Under the pieces are notes generated by a model that made no database searches, was not told the DNA's origin, and was given only the letters and a program-made list of their open reading frames with translations. The translations under genes and the position numbers were made by a program. Shown here piece by piece: positions 8,287 to 14,852 of a stretch of DNA of 34,186 nucleotides. Within the stretch, counting starts at the first letter, position 1; each line of letters starts with the position of its first letter. The DNA is from Thermoguttaceae bacterium (lineage in GTDB: Bacteria; Planctomycetota; Planctomycetia; Pirellulales; Thermoguttaceae): contig JAFSMW010000075.1 in assembly GCA_017447745.1 (NCBI GenBank), positions 1 to 34,186 of the forward strand, read 5' to 3'.

Positions 8287-10890
8287 CTTTATCGTCTTTA
8301 ATTCTGTCGGACCGAGGGTAACTGTAATCGGCTTGTCGGGGGAGCCGGGCAAGGCGATTGTAACAGTTCGACTTCGATTGCAGTCCAGATTGAGCAAGTC
8401 GACGGAATCCTCGTAAATCGCCCAGCACAGGCTGTCAGACGGCAGCGTGTCAGAAAGGACGTCGATATCGCCGGCTTTCGTCCCGCTGAACTCTTTTCCC
8501 AGCTTTTTCAGAATCGACTGCAAGAGCGTCTTTGCCGCGTCCTCGCCGGGATACGTCCACGTCAAAAGCAGATAGACCGCGCCCTGCCCTTGCCGCTGAC
8601 GAACCAAAAGCGGCTTGCCGTCAATCGACGCCAGTGTTTCCAGCGACTGCGAGTCCGCCGACGGTTCCGTTGGATTAAAGCGCGCAATCGACGTTTCCAG
8701 ACGCTCTTTTCCCTCCGTAAGCCAGTTAGATTCCACCGTTCCCGAGGTCTCCTGGCGCTCAACGATTTTCATATCGATTAGCGGCTTCAAAACGCCGTTG
8801 GCTATCAGGTCGGACGGCGCGTACTGAGCGTATTCTCTGTCGGTTCGCGTTGACAGCTGCGGCGTTACGAGGAATACTGTTCCGCCCTGTCGAACGTACT
8901 GAGACAGCGTCTGCATAATCCCCGGTGTCATGGTATTCCAGCCTGTACAGACAACCAGCTTGTATCGCGTCAAATCCTTCAATCGGGTGAACTCGTCCTG
9001 AAAGACGACGTCCGTTTGACCGTAGGGCGATCCCGCTAAAAATCGATTGTTATACGGGGCGGTCGCCGACGGGTCGAGGGGGAAGAAGACTTGCTGAACC
9101 GCCTGGCTGAGCCGTTCTGGAGGTCCGTATTTCCAGCGCGGGTCTTTCTCGGCGGCTTCGTGCTGCGCCCAGACTGCGCTGTGCATGTACATTCCAACGT
9201 AACAGTCCCCGTTGCCCATCGCGACGGCAATGCGAGTCTGCGGGCTGTCCAGCCGCTTGGGCGCCTTCTGGATGAACGCATAAAACTCTTTCATCTGACG
9301 GCGGTATTCCGTCGGGACAGGGTCGTCGTGACCGAAATTCTTCTTGTCGGATTGAGCGGTGTACTGTCCCGCCTGCGTTGACTGCGATCCGGATTCCAGC
9401 ACAATAAACCGGCTTCCCATGAGATACTGCTGATACAGCCCCGCCTTAAGAAGCTGAAATTTCTGCGGCGCCTGGAACGGGTAGTCGCACGTCTGCCATT
9501 CGTGCGCCAGCCATCCGCCCCAGAATTCCGGTTGCCATTTACGCGCCGCGCCTCGCATCTCTGCGCTTGCCCACGCTAAATTCTGCGCTCCGATGGCGTA
9601 CAGTTCAGAACACATAAAATCGACGCCGCCTTCCAGCTCGTAATTCGCCAGCGAGGAGCCGGACGTCGAAAAGACATAATCGTAGGTGGAATGATACAGC
9701 TTCGCTCCCCAGCCAACGTACGTTTCAACCAGGGCGTCACGGCAAAGCATGACGTCCGCCAGCGACTGATTGTAATGGCACGCCTGCGCGCTTCGAGCGT
9801 CCTGATACAGAAAACTGGCGAACTCGCCAATATTGTTATTGAGAAAATAGCGGTTCTTCGCCGCCGAGGTTAATTCCTCAACCTTCTGACGGCTGTCGCG
9901 CTTGTAGATTGTCATGGAATACACGCCGTTGTCCGCCAGCTTGGCGATAACGTCGCGTTCTGTAACGCCGGACTGATTCGGACGCACCGGCGCGCCGGGC
10001 CAGAAGACAGCAAGGTTGCCCAACTTCTGATCGATTAACTCGTCAACGTACTCAACGCATTTGTCGCTTCCATAGAAGCACAGCCCCACCAGACGTTCCC
10101 CAGGAGCCAGCGGGACGGGAAGCGGGGTCTGATTCCCTTTGACGTGAACTGTTACACGAGTCGGTTCCGGCTGCCCGTCGACGTAGGCGTCTAATAGAAC
10201 GTCAAACTCCTTTCGACCGTCCGCGAACTCCGGGAACCGCCGCTTGAGCTTGCCTTGCGATGTCTCAACCTGAACAGTCTGCTGAGCGTCGTCTGCGGGA
10301 ACCGTCCAGACGAAACGCGTCATTTCCGGCGGCGTTTTAGCATTGATTCTGTACAGACGATTGAGTTTGTCAACGGTGAATTCCGTTCGCAGTTTGAATC
10401 CGGAATAGACGTTCAGGACGTACTCGCCCGTCGGCGCGCTCCAGCTGTAGACCCCGTTGGGAATGACCAGTATGGAATCCTGATCGGAATCGAATTTGTC
10501 GTCCAGTTCAAACGTCAGTTCCAGCTCCACCCCGGACGCCATCGGTCCGAGGTTGGGCTTTCCCTGCGTAAACGGCAAGACTTCGTATTTATTCACGCCG
10601 TTTTCCAGACGAATCTTGGGCGACGCCAAAAGAGTCCACGAGCTTTTCGGATTAACGACCGACAATTTCAGCCGCAGCGTCGCCGCGCCGGACTGCGAAC
10701 TATTGACGCTTTGACTTTGAAGAATCCGTTTTATCGTTTGAGCGGAAACGGGAATCGTCAGCGTCTTTCCCGGTTCAATCGCGCTGGAATAGACGTCAAC
10801 CAGCGGCTCAACTCGTTGAGCAAACGCCGCGCTTGTCAAGACCGCGGCAGCAACCAACATTCGGCAGAATAATCGTAGCTTTTTCATCAT
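8278..10890 (-). CDS. Large secreted glycoside-hydrolase-like protein
   Basis: The start is the first of two adjacent ATG codons, giving 870 residues with a signal peptide (KKLRLFCRMLVAAAVLTSAAFA). The longer frame upstream begins with TTG and lacks a leader. About residues 30-260 look beta-rich. A central barrel-like region follows (GLCFYGSDKCVEYVDELI, GWGAKLYHSTYDYVF, GGWLAHEWQTCDYPFQAP, SRFIVLESGSQSTQAG). About residues 630-690 resemble the glutamine-amidotransferase-like trimerisation domain seen in GH42-type enzymes (YKLVVCTGWNTMTPGIM, QYVRQGGTVFLVTPQL). The C-terminus is a small beta domain (VTIALPGSPDKPITVTLGP). I infer an exported carbohydrate-active protein. Catalytic residues cannot be named, and a non-catalytic role is possible. 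Its last codons and stop lie in a heptad repeat. Confidence 0.7.
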   Translation of the reverse strand: MMKKLRLFCRMLVAAAVLTSAAFAQRVEPLVDVYSSAIEPGKTLTIPVSAQTIKRILQSQSVNSSQSGAATLRLKLSVVNPKSSWTLLASPKIRLENGVNKYEVLPFTQGKPNLGPMASGVELELTFELDDKFDSDQDSILVIPNGVYSWSAPTGEYVLNVYSGFKLRTEFTVDKLNRLYRINAKTPPEMTRFVWTVPADDAQQTVQVETSQGKLKRRFPEFADGRKEFDVLLDAYVDGQPEPTRVTVHVKGNQTPLPVPLAPGERLVGLCFYGSDKCVEYVDELIDQKLGNLAVFWPGAPVRPNQSGVTERDVIAKLADNGVYSMTIYKRDSRQKVEELTSAAKNRYFLNNNIGEFASFLYQDARSAQACHYNQSLADVMLCRDALVETYVGWGAKLYHSTYDYVFSTSGSSLANYELEGGVDFMCSELYAIGAQNLAWASAEMRGAARKWQPEFWGGWLAHEWQTCDYPFQAPQKFQLLKAGLYQQYLMGSRFIVLESGSQSTQAGQYTAQSDKKNFGHDDPVPTEYRRQMKEFYAFIQKAPKRLDSPQTRIAVAMGNGDCYVGMYMHSAVWAQHEAAEKDPRWKYGPPERLSQAVQQVFFPLDPSATAPYNNRFLAGSPYGQTDVVFQDEFTRLKDLTRYKLVVCTGWNTMTPGIMQTLSQYVRQGGTVFLVTPQLSTRTDREYAQYAPSDLIANGVLKPLIDMKIVERQETSGTVESNWLTEGKERLETSIARFNPTEPSADSQSLETLASIDGKPLLVRQRQGQGAVYLLLTWTYPGEDAAKTLLQSILKKLGKEFSGTKAGDIDVLSDTLPSDSLCWAIYEDSVDLLNLDCNRSRTVTIALPGSPDKPITVTLGPTELKTIKRE

Positions 10891-10972
10891 GAAAACAATT
10901 CTACCAGAATTAAAAATGAAAAGCAAGACGAGCCGGGAACGTTAGTTCCCAGGCGGCAAGGCGCAGAATTAG

Positions 10973-11000
10973 TTAGGAGTTAGGAATTAGGAGTGAGGAG
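10973..11000. repeat. Heptad array (TTAGGAG type)
   Basis: Four consecutive heptads can be read: TTAGGAG, TTAGGAA, TTAGGAG, TGAGGAG, followed by TTACG. It lies in the spacer upstream of the secreted GH-like gene. Confidence 0.8.
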
Positions 11001-11063
11001 TTACGCAAGCGTAAGGCGAGCCAGGAACTAAAGGCGAGCCGGGAACGTCAGTTCCCGGGCATA

Positions 11064-11111
11064 GAACCGCGTAGCGGTTCAATGTTTCTAGCCGTGGGTT
11101 TTAACCCATGG
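11064..11111. repeat. Palindrome pair, family A, copy 2
   Basis: GAACCGC/GCGGTTC (11064-11080) is followed by CCGTGGGTT/AACCCATGG (11092-11111, one G-T pair). Order, sequence and spacing match 1877-1924, although the bases between the hairpins differ. Confidence 0.7.
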
Positions 11112-11263
11112 AACAGAGAATAAACAAAAACGAAATATCGCCAAATAACCTTTTCCGTTCGTTCCCCGCTCAGGGGAACGTGAGGAAAAGGAACTGAAGC
11201 GATTAGGCAAGCCAAAGAAGTCTCACACAAATGACGCAAAGCAACAATTTGCGATTCATTTAC

Positions 11264-11321
11264 AAAATTCTAAAAACTCTCTGTTACTTTTTTGAAGATT
11301 TTTCGTTTATATAGATAGGAG
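11264..11321 (+). promoter_or_regulatory. Shared upstream sequence, copy 1
   Basis: This 58-bp segment (AAAATTCT, then CTCTGTTACTTTTTTGA and TTTTTCGTTTATAT, then GGAG) precedes the 55-residue membrane protein. A copy about 85-90% identical by eye lies at 11671-11730 before the GYF gene. It probably carries the promoter: a TTGAAG-like -35 precedes a TATAT-rich segment, but the exact -10 is unclear. The sequence extends to the Shine-Dalgarno here. Confidence 0.55.
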
Positions 11322-11330
11322 GTAAATAAA

Positions 11331-11498
11331 ATGATAAAACACCATTGGGAAGTCAGGGTTAAAGTCGAAGAGGAAGAACCGAAAAAGCCAAAGTGGGAAT
11401 TCACTGCCCGCGATGCCGAAGACATTACAGTAGGCTGCTTCGCTTTTTTGTTTGGCATTGCATTGTTGGTTTTAGGAATAGCTATGCTTTTTACGTAG
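11331..11498 (+). CDS. Small single-span membrane protein, 55 aa
   Basis: This gene is too short for a 60-codon cutoff but is well supported. TAGGAGG lies 7-8 nt before the ATG, and the protein has a sensible design: a charged cytoplasmic-type N-terminus (MIKHHWEVRVKVEEEEPKK, residues 1-19), a linker (WEFTARDAEDITVG), then one hydrophobic helix at about residues 35-55 (CFAFLFGIALLVLGIAMLF) that ends the protein. It is probably inner-membrane tail-anchored. Function is unknown. Its upstream region is duplicated in front of the GYF-domain gene 280 bp downstream, which suggests common regulation or a duplicated locus. Confidence 0.7.
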   Translation: MIKHHWEVRVKVEEEEPKKPKWEFTARDAEDITVGCFAFLFGIALLVLGIAMLFT

Positions 11499-11670
11499 TT
11501 CTACGTTAGCAATTTTAGTTTCCCCAAATTGCCGCCTTGTCCAACGCCCCGCCGATAACGTCTTTCGCAACCCCGAATAACGCCCTCCGATCGCGAGCGA
11601 TTGCTCGTCTTATCGTTTCACCGTACAGAACATAAAATATCACAAACAAACAATTTAGGTTCCACATCCA

Positions 11671-11730
11671 AAAATTCTGAAAAAACTCTGTTACTTTTTT
11701 TGAGGCTTTTTCGTTTATATGGGTATGGAG
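11671..11730 (+). promoter_or_regulatory. Shared upstream sequence, copy 2
   Basis: The counterpart of 11264-11321: AAAATTCT, ACTCTGTTAC, TTTTTCGTTTATAT and GGAG are retained in order. Here the GGAG is not followed by a gene; the GYF gene has its own Shine-Dalgarno 50 bp further on. This copy may serve as a promoter or mark an old duplication. Confidence 0.5.
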
Positions 11731-11780
11731 TTTGTAATCTTTGATTTCAATTTTGGAACTTTAACAAAGGAGGCGCAGAC

Positions 11781-12575
11781 ATGACCATTTGGCACTACTA
11801 CACAACAACCAACGAAAAGCAAGGTCCGTTTTCCAGCGCGGAATTGAAACAATTGGCGTTGAATGGAGTGATTACGCCTGAAACAATCGTAGAAACCGAT
11901 TCAGGAAAACGCGCTGTCGCACAAAAGGTAAAAGGTCTGGTTTTCATGAACGACAGGATGGAACCTGAGATTTCCATCGAATCAGACAGCGTTCAAGCGC
12001 AAAGCCCGCCGCCAATACCTGAACCTGTTCCAGCGCCAGAGCCAACGCCTGAGCCTCAAACCAGCATGTTAGAGCCAAATCAGGCGTCAAATGTTTCGCC
12101 AGATGACGCTTCACAATATCTGTACATTATTGAAAACTCTGACGCCAGGCTCATTGTTTACAAAGACAAAGTTGAAATCACCCGTCGGGGATTTACCGGG
12201 TTCATGCTCCACGGTCTTGCTGGAACGAAAACGATTCCCATTGCCAACATTCAGGCGGTTCAGTTTAAGGAGCCTGACGCATTTACCGTAGGATTTATTC
12301 AATTTACGTTACCCGGCGGCATTGAGGCAAAAAAAGGTCTTTTTGACGCCATCAAAGATGAAAACACCGTTCGTTTTTTCGCTCATCAGCTCGAAACAGC
12401 TCGCAACATGAAAGAATACATCGAAAGCTGCATTCTTGCCAGAAATGCGCCTCAATCAGCGCCGCAACCGATTTCCGCCGCAGACGAGGTCATAAAATAC
12501 AAACAGCTCCTCGACATGGGCGCAATTTCTCAAGAAGAATTTGATACTTTAAAGAAAAAGCTCTTGGGACTATAA
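11781..12575 (+). CDS. GYF_2 + PH-like + SHOCT domain protein
   Basis: Three modules are visible in 264 residues. Residues ~1-55 form a GYF_2-type domain (WHYYTTTNEKQGPFSSAELKQLA), a fold that binds proline-rich peptides. Residues ~70-105 are a Pro/Glu-rich linker. Residues ~112-215 resemble the bacterial PH-like DUF4429 domain (LIVYKDKVEITRRGF, TKTIPIANIQAVQFK, FTLPGGIEA). Residues ~230-264 match SHOCT (YKQLLDMGAISQEEFDTLKKKLL), a short oligomerisation module. There is no signal peptide or membrane segment, so it is probably a cytosolic adaptor acting near the membrane. The start is clear: AAAGGAGG lies 8 nt before the ATG. The neighbouring 55-residue membrane protein shares its upstream sequence and may be a partner; that is inference. 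Confidence 0.85.
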   Translation: MTIWHYYTTTNEKQGPFSSAELKQLALNGVITPETIVETDSGKRAVAQKVKGLVFMNDRMEPEISIESDSVQAQSPPPIPEPVPAPEPTPEPQTSMLEPNQASNVSPDDASQYLYIIENSDARLIVYKDKVEITRRGFTGFMLHGLAGTKTIPIANIQAVQFKEPDAFTVGFIQFTLPGGIEAKKGLFDAIKDENTVRFFAHQLETARNMKEYIESCILARNAPQSAPQPISAADEVIKYKQLLDMGAISQEEFDTLKKKLLGL

Positions 12576-12622
12576 ACGAGTGAGCTATAATAATGCTTGA
12601 AAACAAGGAGAATTGCAAGAAA

Positions 12623-12655
12623 TAAAAAAAGCCGTATTCAAACGAATACGGCTTT
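12623..12655 (-). terminator. Intrinsic terminator after tRNA-Leu
   Basis: GCCGTATTC/GAATACGGC forms a 9-bp stem with a 4-nt loop, extended by three A-T pairs. On the minus strand a seven-T run follows, placing it just past the tRNA 3' end. It may also serve the convergent GYF gene. Confidence 0.85.
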
Positions 12656-12657
12656 GA

Positions 12658-12745
12658 TGTGGGAGGCGGGACTTGAACCCGCATGAACTTTGAATCGCTC
12701 ACAAGGACCTCAACCTTGCGCGTCTGCCAATTCCGCCACTTCCAC
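12658..12745 (-). tRNA. tRNA-Leu(GAG)
   Basis: The minus strand shows a class II tRNA of 88 nt: acceptor GTGGAAG, D-arm with GGCGGAATTGGCAGACGC, anticodon stem CAAGG/CCTTG around TTGAGGT (anticodon GAG), a long variable arm, and the T-arm GCGGGTTCAAGTCCCGC. The acceptor 3' strand is CTCCCAC, leaving one A-C mismatch at pair 5-68. CCA is not encoded. A terminator follows directly. Confidence 0.95.
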
Positions 12746-12854
12746 ATTTGGAATTGTTAGAAAAGAATATAGCTCTTTTTTCTAAAAGGTCAAGGGGGGG
12801 AACAACGCATTCTCGTATTTTTTTGAACGAGCGTTCCGAATACGCCCCCCTGCC

Positions 12855-12893
12855 CTTGCCGTTAGAGGCAAGCAGTCGCTCTCTAACGGCAAG
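12855..12893. other. 13-bp perfect hairpin after the Gfo/Idh/MocA gene
   Basis: CTTGCCGTTAGAG (12855-12867) pairs perfectly with 12881-12893 across a 13-nt loop. It lies 32-70 bp beyond the stop of the minus-strand gene ending at 12925. There is no T-tract, so it may be an mRNA 3' stem or a short inverted repeat. Confidence 0.5.
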
Positions 12894-12924
12894 ACGCACC
12901 AAGCAGGTAAACCGGGCAAAGGGA

Positions 12925-14460
12925 TTAGACGTTGTCCGCTGACGGGCAGACGAATCCGTCGCGGTACTGGCGAGTAATCCACTGGTTGGCTTCGTCGGCG
13001 CGGTCGCCTGTGAAGACTTCCTTTTCCGGATCGAAGGTCAGCATCGGTCCCATTGAAATCGGGTATTTCTCCAGGTCGACGCCGTTTTTAACCAGGTGTT
13101 TGACCGTTCGGTCGAGCGTGGCGAGGTTGTCGTCCAGCGATCTGACGTTTCTGAGAATTTCCTGAGCTTCTGCGATGGAAACTTTGTTGTTTTCGCCCAG
13201 ATAGTAGCTCGTGTTCGCCAAATGAGCCATGGCGGCAGAGAGATGCCCGCAGCGGGCGGGCGCGTGGAGGCTGGAGGCGTCGCGGGTAACAACGGCTTTG
13301 AGGAAGTTGCCGAAATGGTCGCCGCCGCCGTTGAACGTTTTAACCGGGTTGAAGTCCTTGTCGAAGACGGTCGCGCTGGTATAGCTCGGATTGCAAATGA
13401 CGCCTTCGGTTCCGTAGAAAATAACGCCGATCTTGCCGCCTTTGTTTCTGAAGAGCGTATTGGCTTCGTCGTCGTCGGAATTGTTGACGTCCAAGCCGCG
13501 GGTTTCAAAGACGATGCACTTCTTCCCGTAGTCGTAAATGGCGACTTCCGTATTGGGCGTGTCGCCGGCGTCGACGTAGTTCGGATCCTTGCGTTCCGCC
13601 TGATAGCCCAGACGTCCGCCGTAGGCGATAACGGTGTTGGGATGGCAATCCAGCCCCAGACCCCAGCGGGCGATGTCCGTCTGGTGAGGACCCTGGTTGC
13701 CGCTGTCGCCGTTGCCGTACAGACGCTGCCAGTGCCAATCATAATGGAACTGCGGACGCGTAACCTTGGGCGTTGTGTACGGCGCGGGACCTGACCACAG
13801 GTTGAAATCAACAGTGTCGGGAATCGCGTAGTCGCCCAAAGCGCCGATGGACTTGCGGCGTTTATAGCAGAAACCGCGGGCGAAGTTGACTTCGCCGATT
13901 CCGCCTTCTTCGATGAACTTGACCATGTCGATCAGCCCTTGGCTGGAACGGCACTGGGTTCCGACCTGGCAGATCTTCTTGTACTTCAGCATGGCGGCGG
14001 TAATCGCAGCGCCTTCGCCAACGTTGTAGCTGACGGGTTTTTCAACATAGACGTCTTTTCCAGACTGCATCGCCCAAATGGCGGCAAGGCAGTGCCAGTG
14101 GTTGGGCGTGGCGATTGAGACGCAGTCAACGTCTTTTCTATCCATGATTTCTCGCAGATCTCGAACGAAAACCGGACGTTTGCCAGTTCGTTTTTCAATC
14201 TGATCGCAGCGATCGTTACCGGCTTTTTCGTCGCAGTCGCAGATATAGGAAATCTGAACGTTACTTCTGCCGATGTATCCGTTGATGTGGTCGCCGCCGC
14301 GTCCGCGAACGCCGATTACCGCCATCGACAGTTTATCGTTGGCTTCGGTTTTCTCTTGCGCCAGAATCGGTTCTGACTGAAGCGCCGCGCTGGCGGCGAT
14401 AGCAGCCGCAGTTGCGAACATGCTGTTTTCTAAAAATTCTCGTCGATTCATTTTACTCAT
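12925..14460 (-). CDS. Tat-exported Gfo/Idh/MocA-family oxidoreductase
   Basis: The ATG at 14460 gives MSKMNRREFLENSMF, a twin-arginine signal with Arg6-Arg7, an Ala-rich core and a site near residue 35 (ILAQ). The TTG upstream would bury this signal and was rejected. The Rossmann domain follows (KLSMAVIGVRGRGGDHINGY; aspartates in CDCDEKAGND), then ATPNHWH and the family EKP motif in YVEKPVSYN at about residue 141. The C-terminal alpha/beta substrate domain includes HYDWHWQRLYGNGDSGNQGPHQ and several conserved His/Asp. About 511 residues is normal for planctomycete secreted members, which act on sugars or sugar derivatives with a tightly bound nicotinamide cofactor. The substrate is unknown. 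It is transcribed alone. Confidence 0.92.
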   Translation of the reverse strand: MSKMNRREFLENSMFATAAAIAASAALQSEPILAQEKTEANDKLSMAVIGVRGRGGDHINGYIGRSNVQISYICDCDEKAGNDRCDQIEKRTGKRPVFVRDLREIMDRKDVDCVSIATPNHWHCLAAIWAMQSGKDVYVEKPVSYNVGEGAAITAAMLKYKKICQVGTQCRSSQGLIDMVKFIEEGGIGEVNFARGFCYKRRKSIGALGDYAIPDTVDFNLWSGPAPYTTPKVTRPQFHYDWHWQRLYGNGDSGNQGPHQTDIARWGLGLDCHPNTVIAYGGRLGYQAERKDPNYVDAGDTPNTEVAIYDYGKKCIVFETRGLDVNNSDDDEANTLFRNKGGKIGVIFYGTEGVICNPSYTSATVFDKDFNPVKTFNGGGDHFGNFLKAVVTRDASSLHAPARCGHLSAAMAHLANTSYYLGENNKVSIAEAQEILRNVRSLDDNLATLDRTVKHLVKNGVDLEKYPISMGPMLTFDPEKEVFTGDRADEANQWITRQYRDGFVCPSADNV

Positions 14461-14634
14461 GGGTCTGATTTTGTGTAAAAGGGGAGGGAAAATGGGAGTT
14501 CCGTTCAAGGAATTCAGACGTCAAATTCCTGAAACATTTTTGTGTATTTCTTTTATTCTACCCGATTCGAAAAAAAATTGCAATAGACGGGGAGAAAAAA
14601 TTTTTTGGAGTATCGGAGAGAACGGAGGGATTTT

Positions 14635-14669
14635 GAGTTAGAAGTTAGGAGTGAGGAGGGAGGAGTTGA
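14635..14669. repeat. Heptad array (GAGTTAG type)
   Basis: The heptads GAGTTAG, AAGTTAG, GAGTGAG, GAGGGAG and a degenerate fifth run in tandem in the spacer between the Gfo/Idh/MocA and PEP-CTERM genes. They are followed by a GCCGCC-type segment (about 14689-14714) that resembles 11531-11556. Confidence 0.75.
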
Positions 14670-14761
14670 GTTGGGCGGCTGCGCCGCCTTGTCCAATGTC
14701 CCGCTTTCGTTCTCATTCGCAGCCAACAACCATTATGGATCGCGGATGAAATCCGCAAAAG

Positions 14762-14788
14762 AAAAAAGCGGGATCCCCCTCCCGCTTT
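14762..14788 (-). terminator. Terminator of the PEP-CTERM gene
   Basis: On the minus strand AAAGCGGG and CCCGCTTT form an 8-bp stem with an 8-nt loop followed by six T in total, about 60 nt after the stop codon at 14850. Confidence 0.75.
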
Positions 14789-14808
14789 GCGTTATTCTCT
14801 TACGATTT

Positions 14809-14852
14809 AAGCGTAACTACGCTCACTGCGTTCGCTCCGTTACCGCCTTTCA
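14809..14852 (-). repeat. Dispersed repeat family C, copy 3
   Basis: Read on the minus strand it starts TGAAAGGCGGTAACGGAGCG, like the copy at 6978. The first three bases are the stop codon of the PEP-CTERM gene, so the repeat directly supplies that stop. Confidence 0.75.

Larger units (their letters stand above)
10891..11330. other. Repeat-rich spacer
   Basis: Contents in order: an inverted GGGAAC/GTTCCC element (near 10935-10950), a heptad array (10973-11000), a second GGGAAC/GTTCCC hairpin (about 11041-11056), the family A module (11064-11111) and the leader region of the small membrane protein. No gene is credible between 10891 and 11330. Confidence 0.6.

Noticed and set aside
10255-10872. 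205-aa plus-strand frame
   Set aside because: Antisense to the secreted GH-like gene; no start signal.
13038-13811. Long frames (232-257 aa) inside the Gfo/Idh/MocA gene
   Set aside because: Composition is that of frame-shifted or antisense translation (Arg/Thr/Ser or Val/Ala runs); the real gene has clear motifs.
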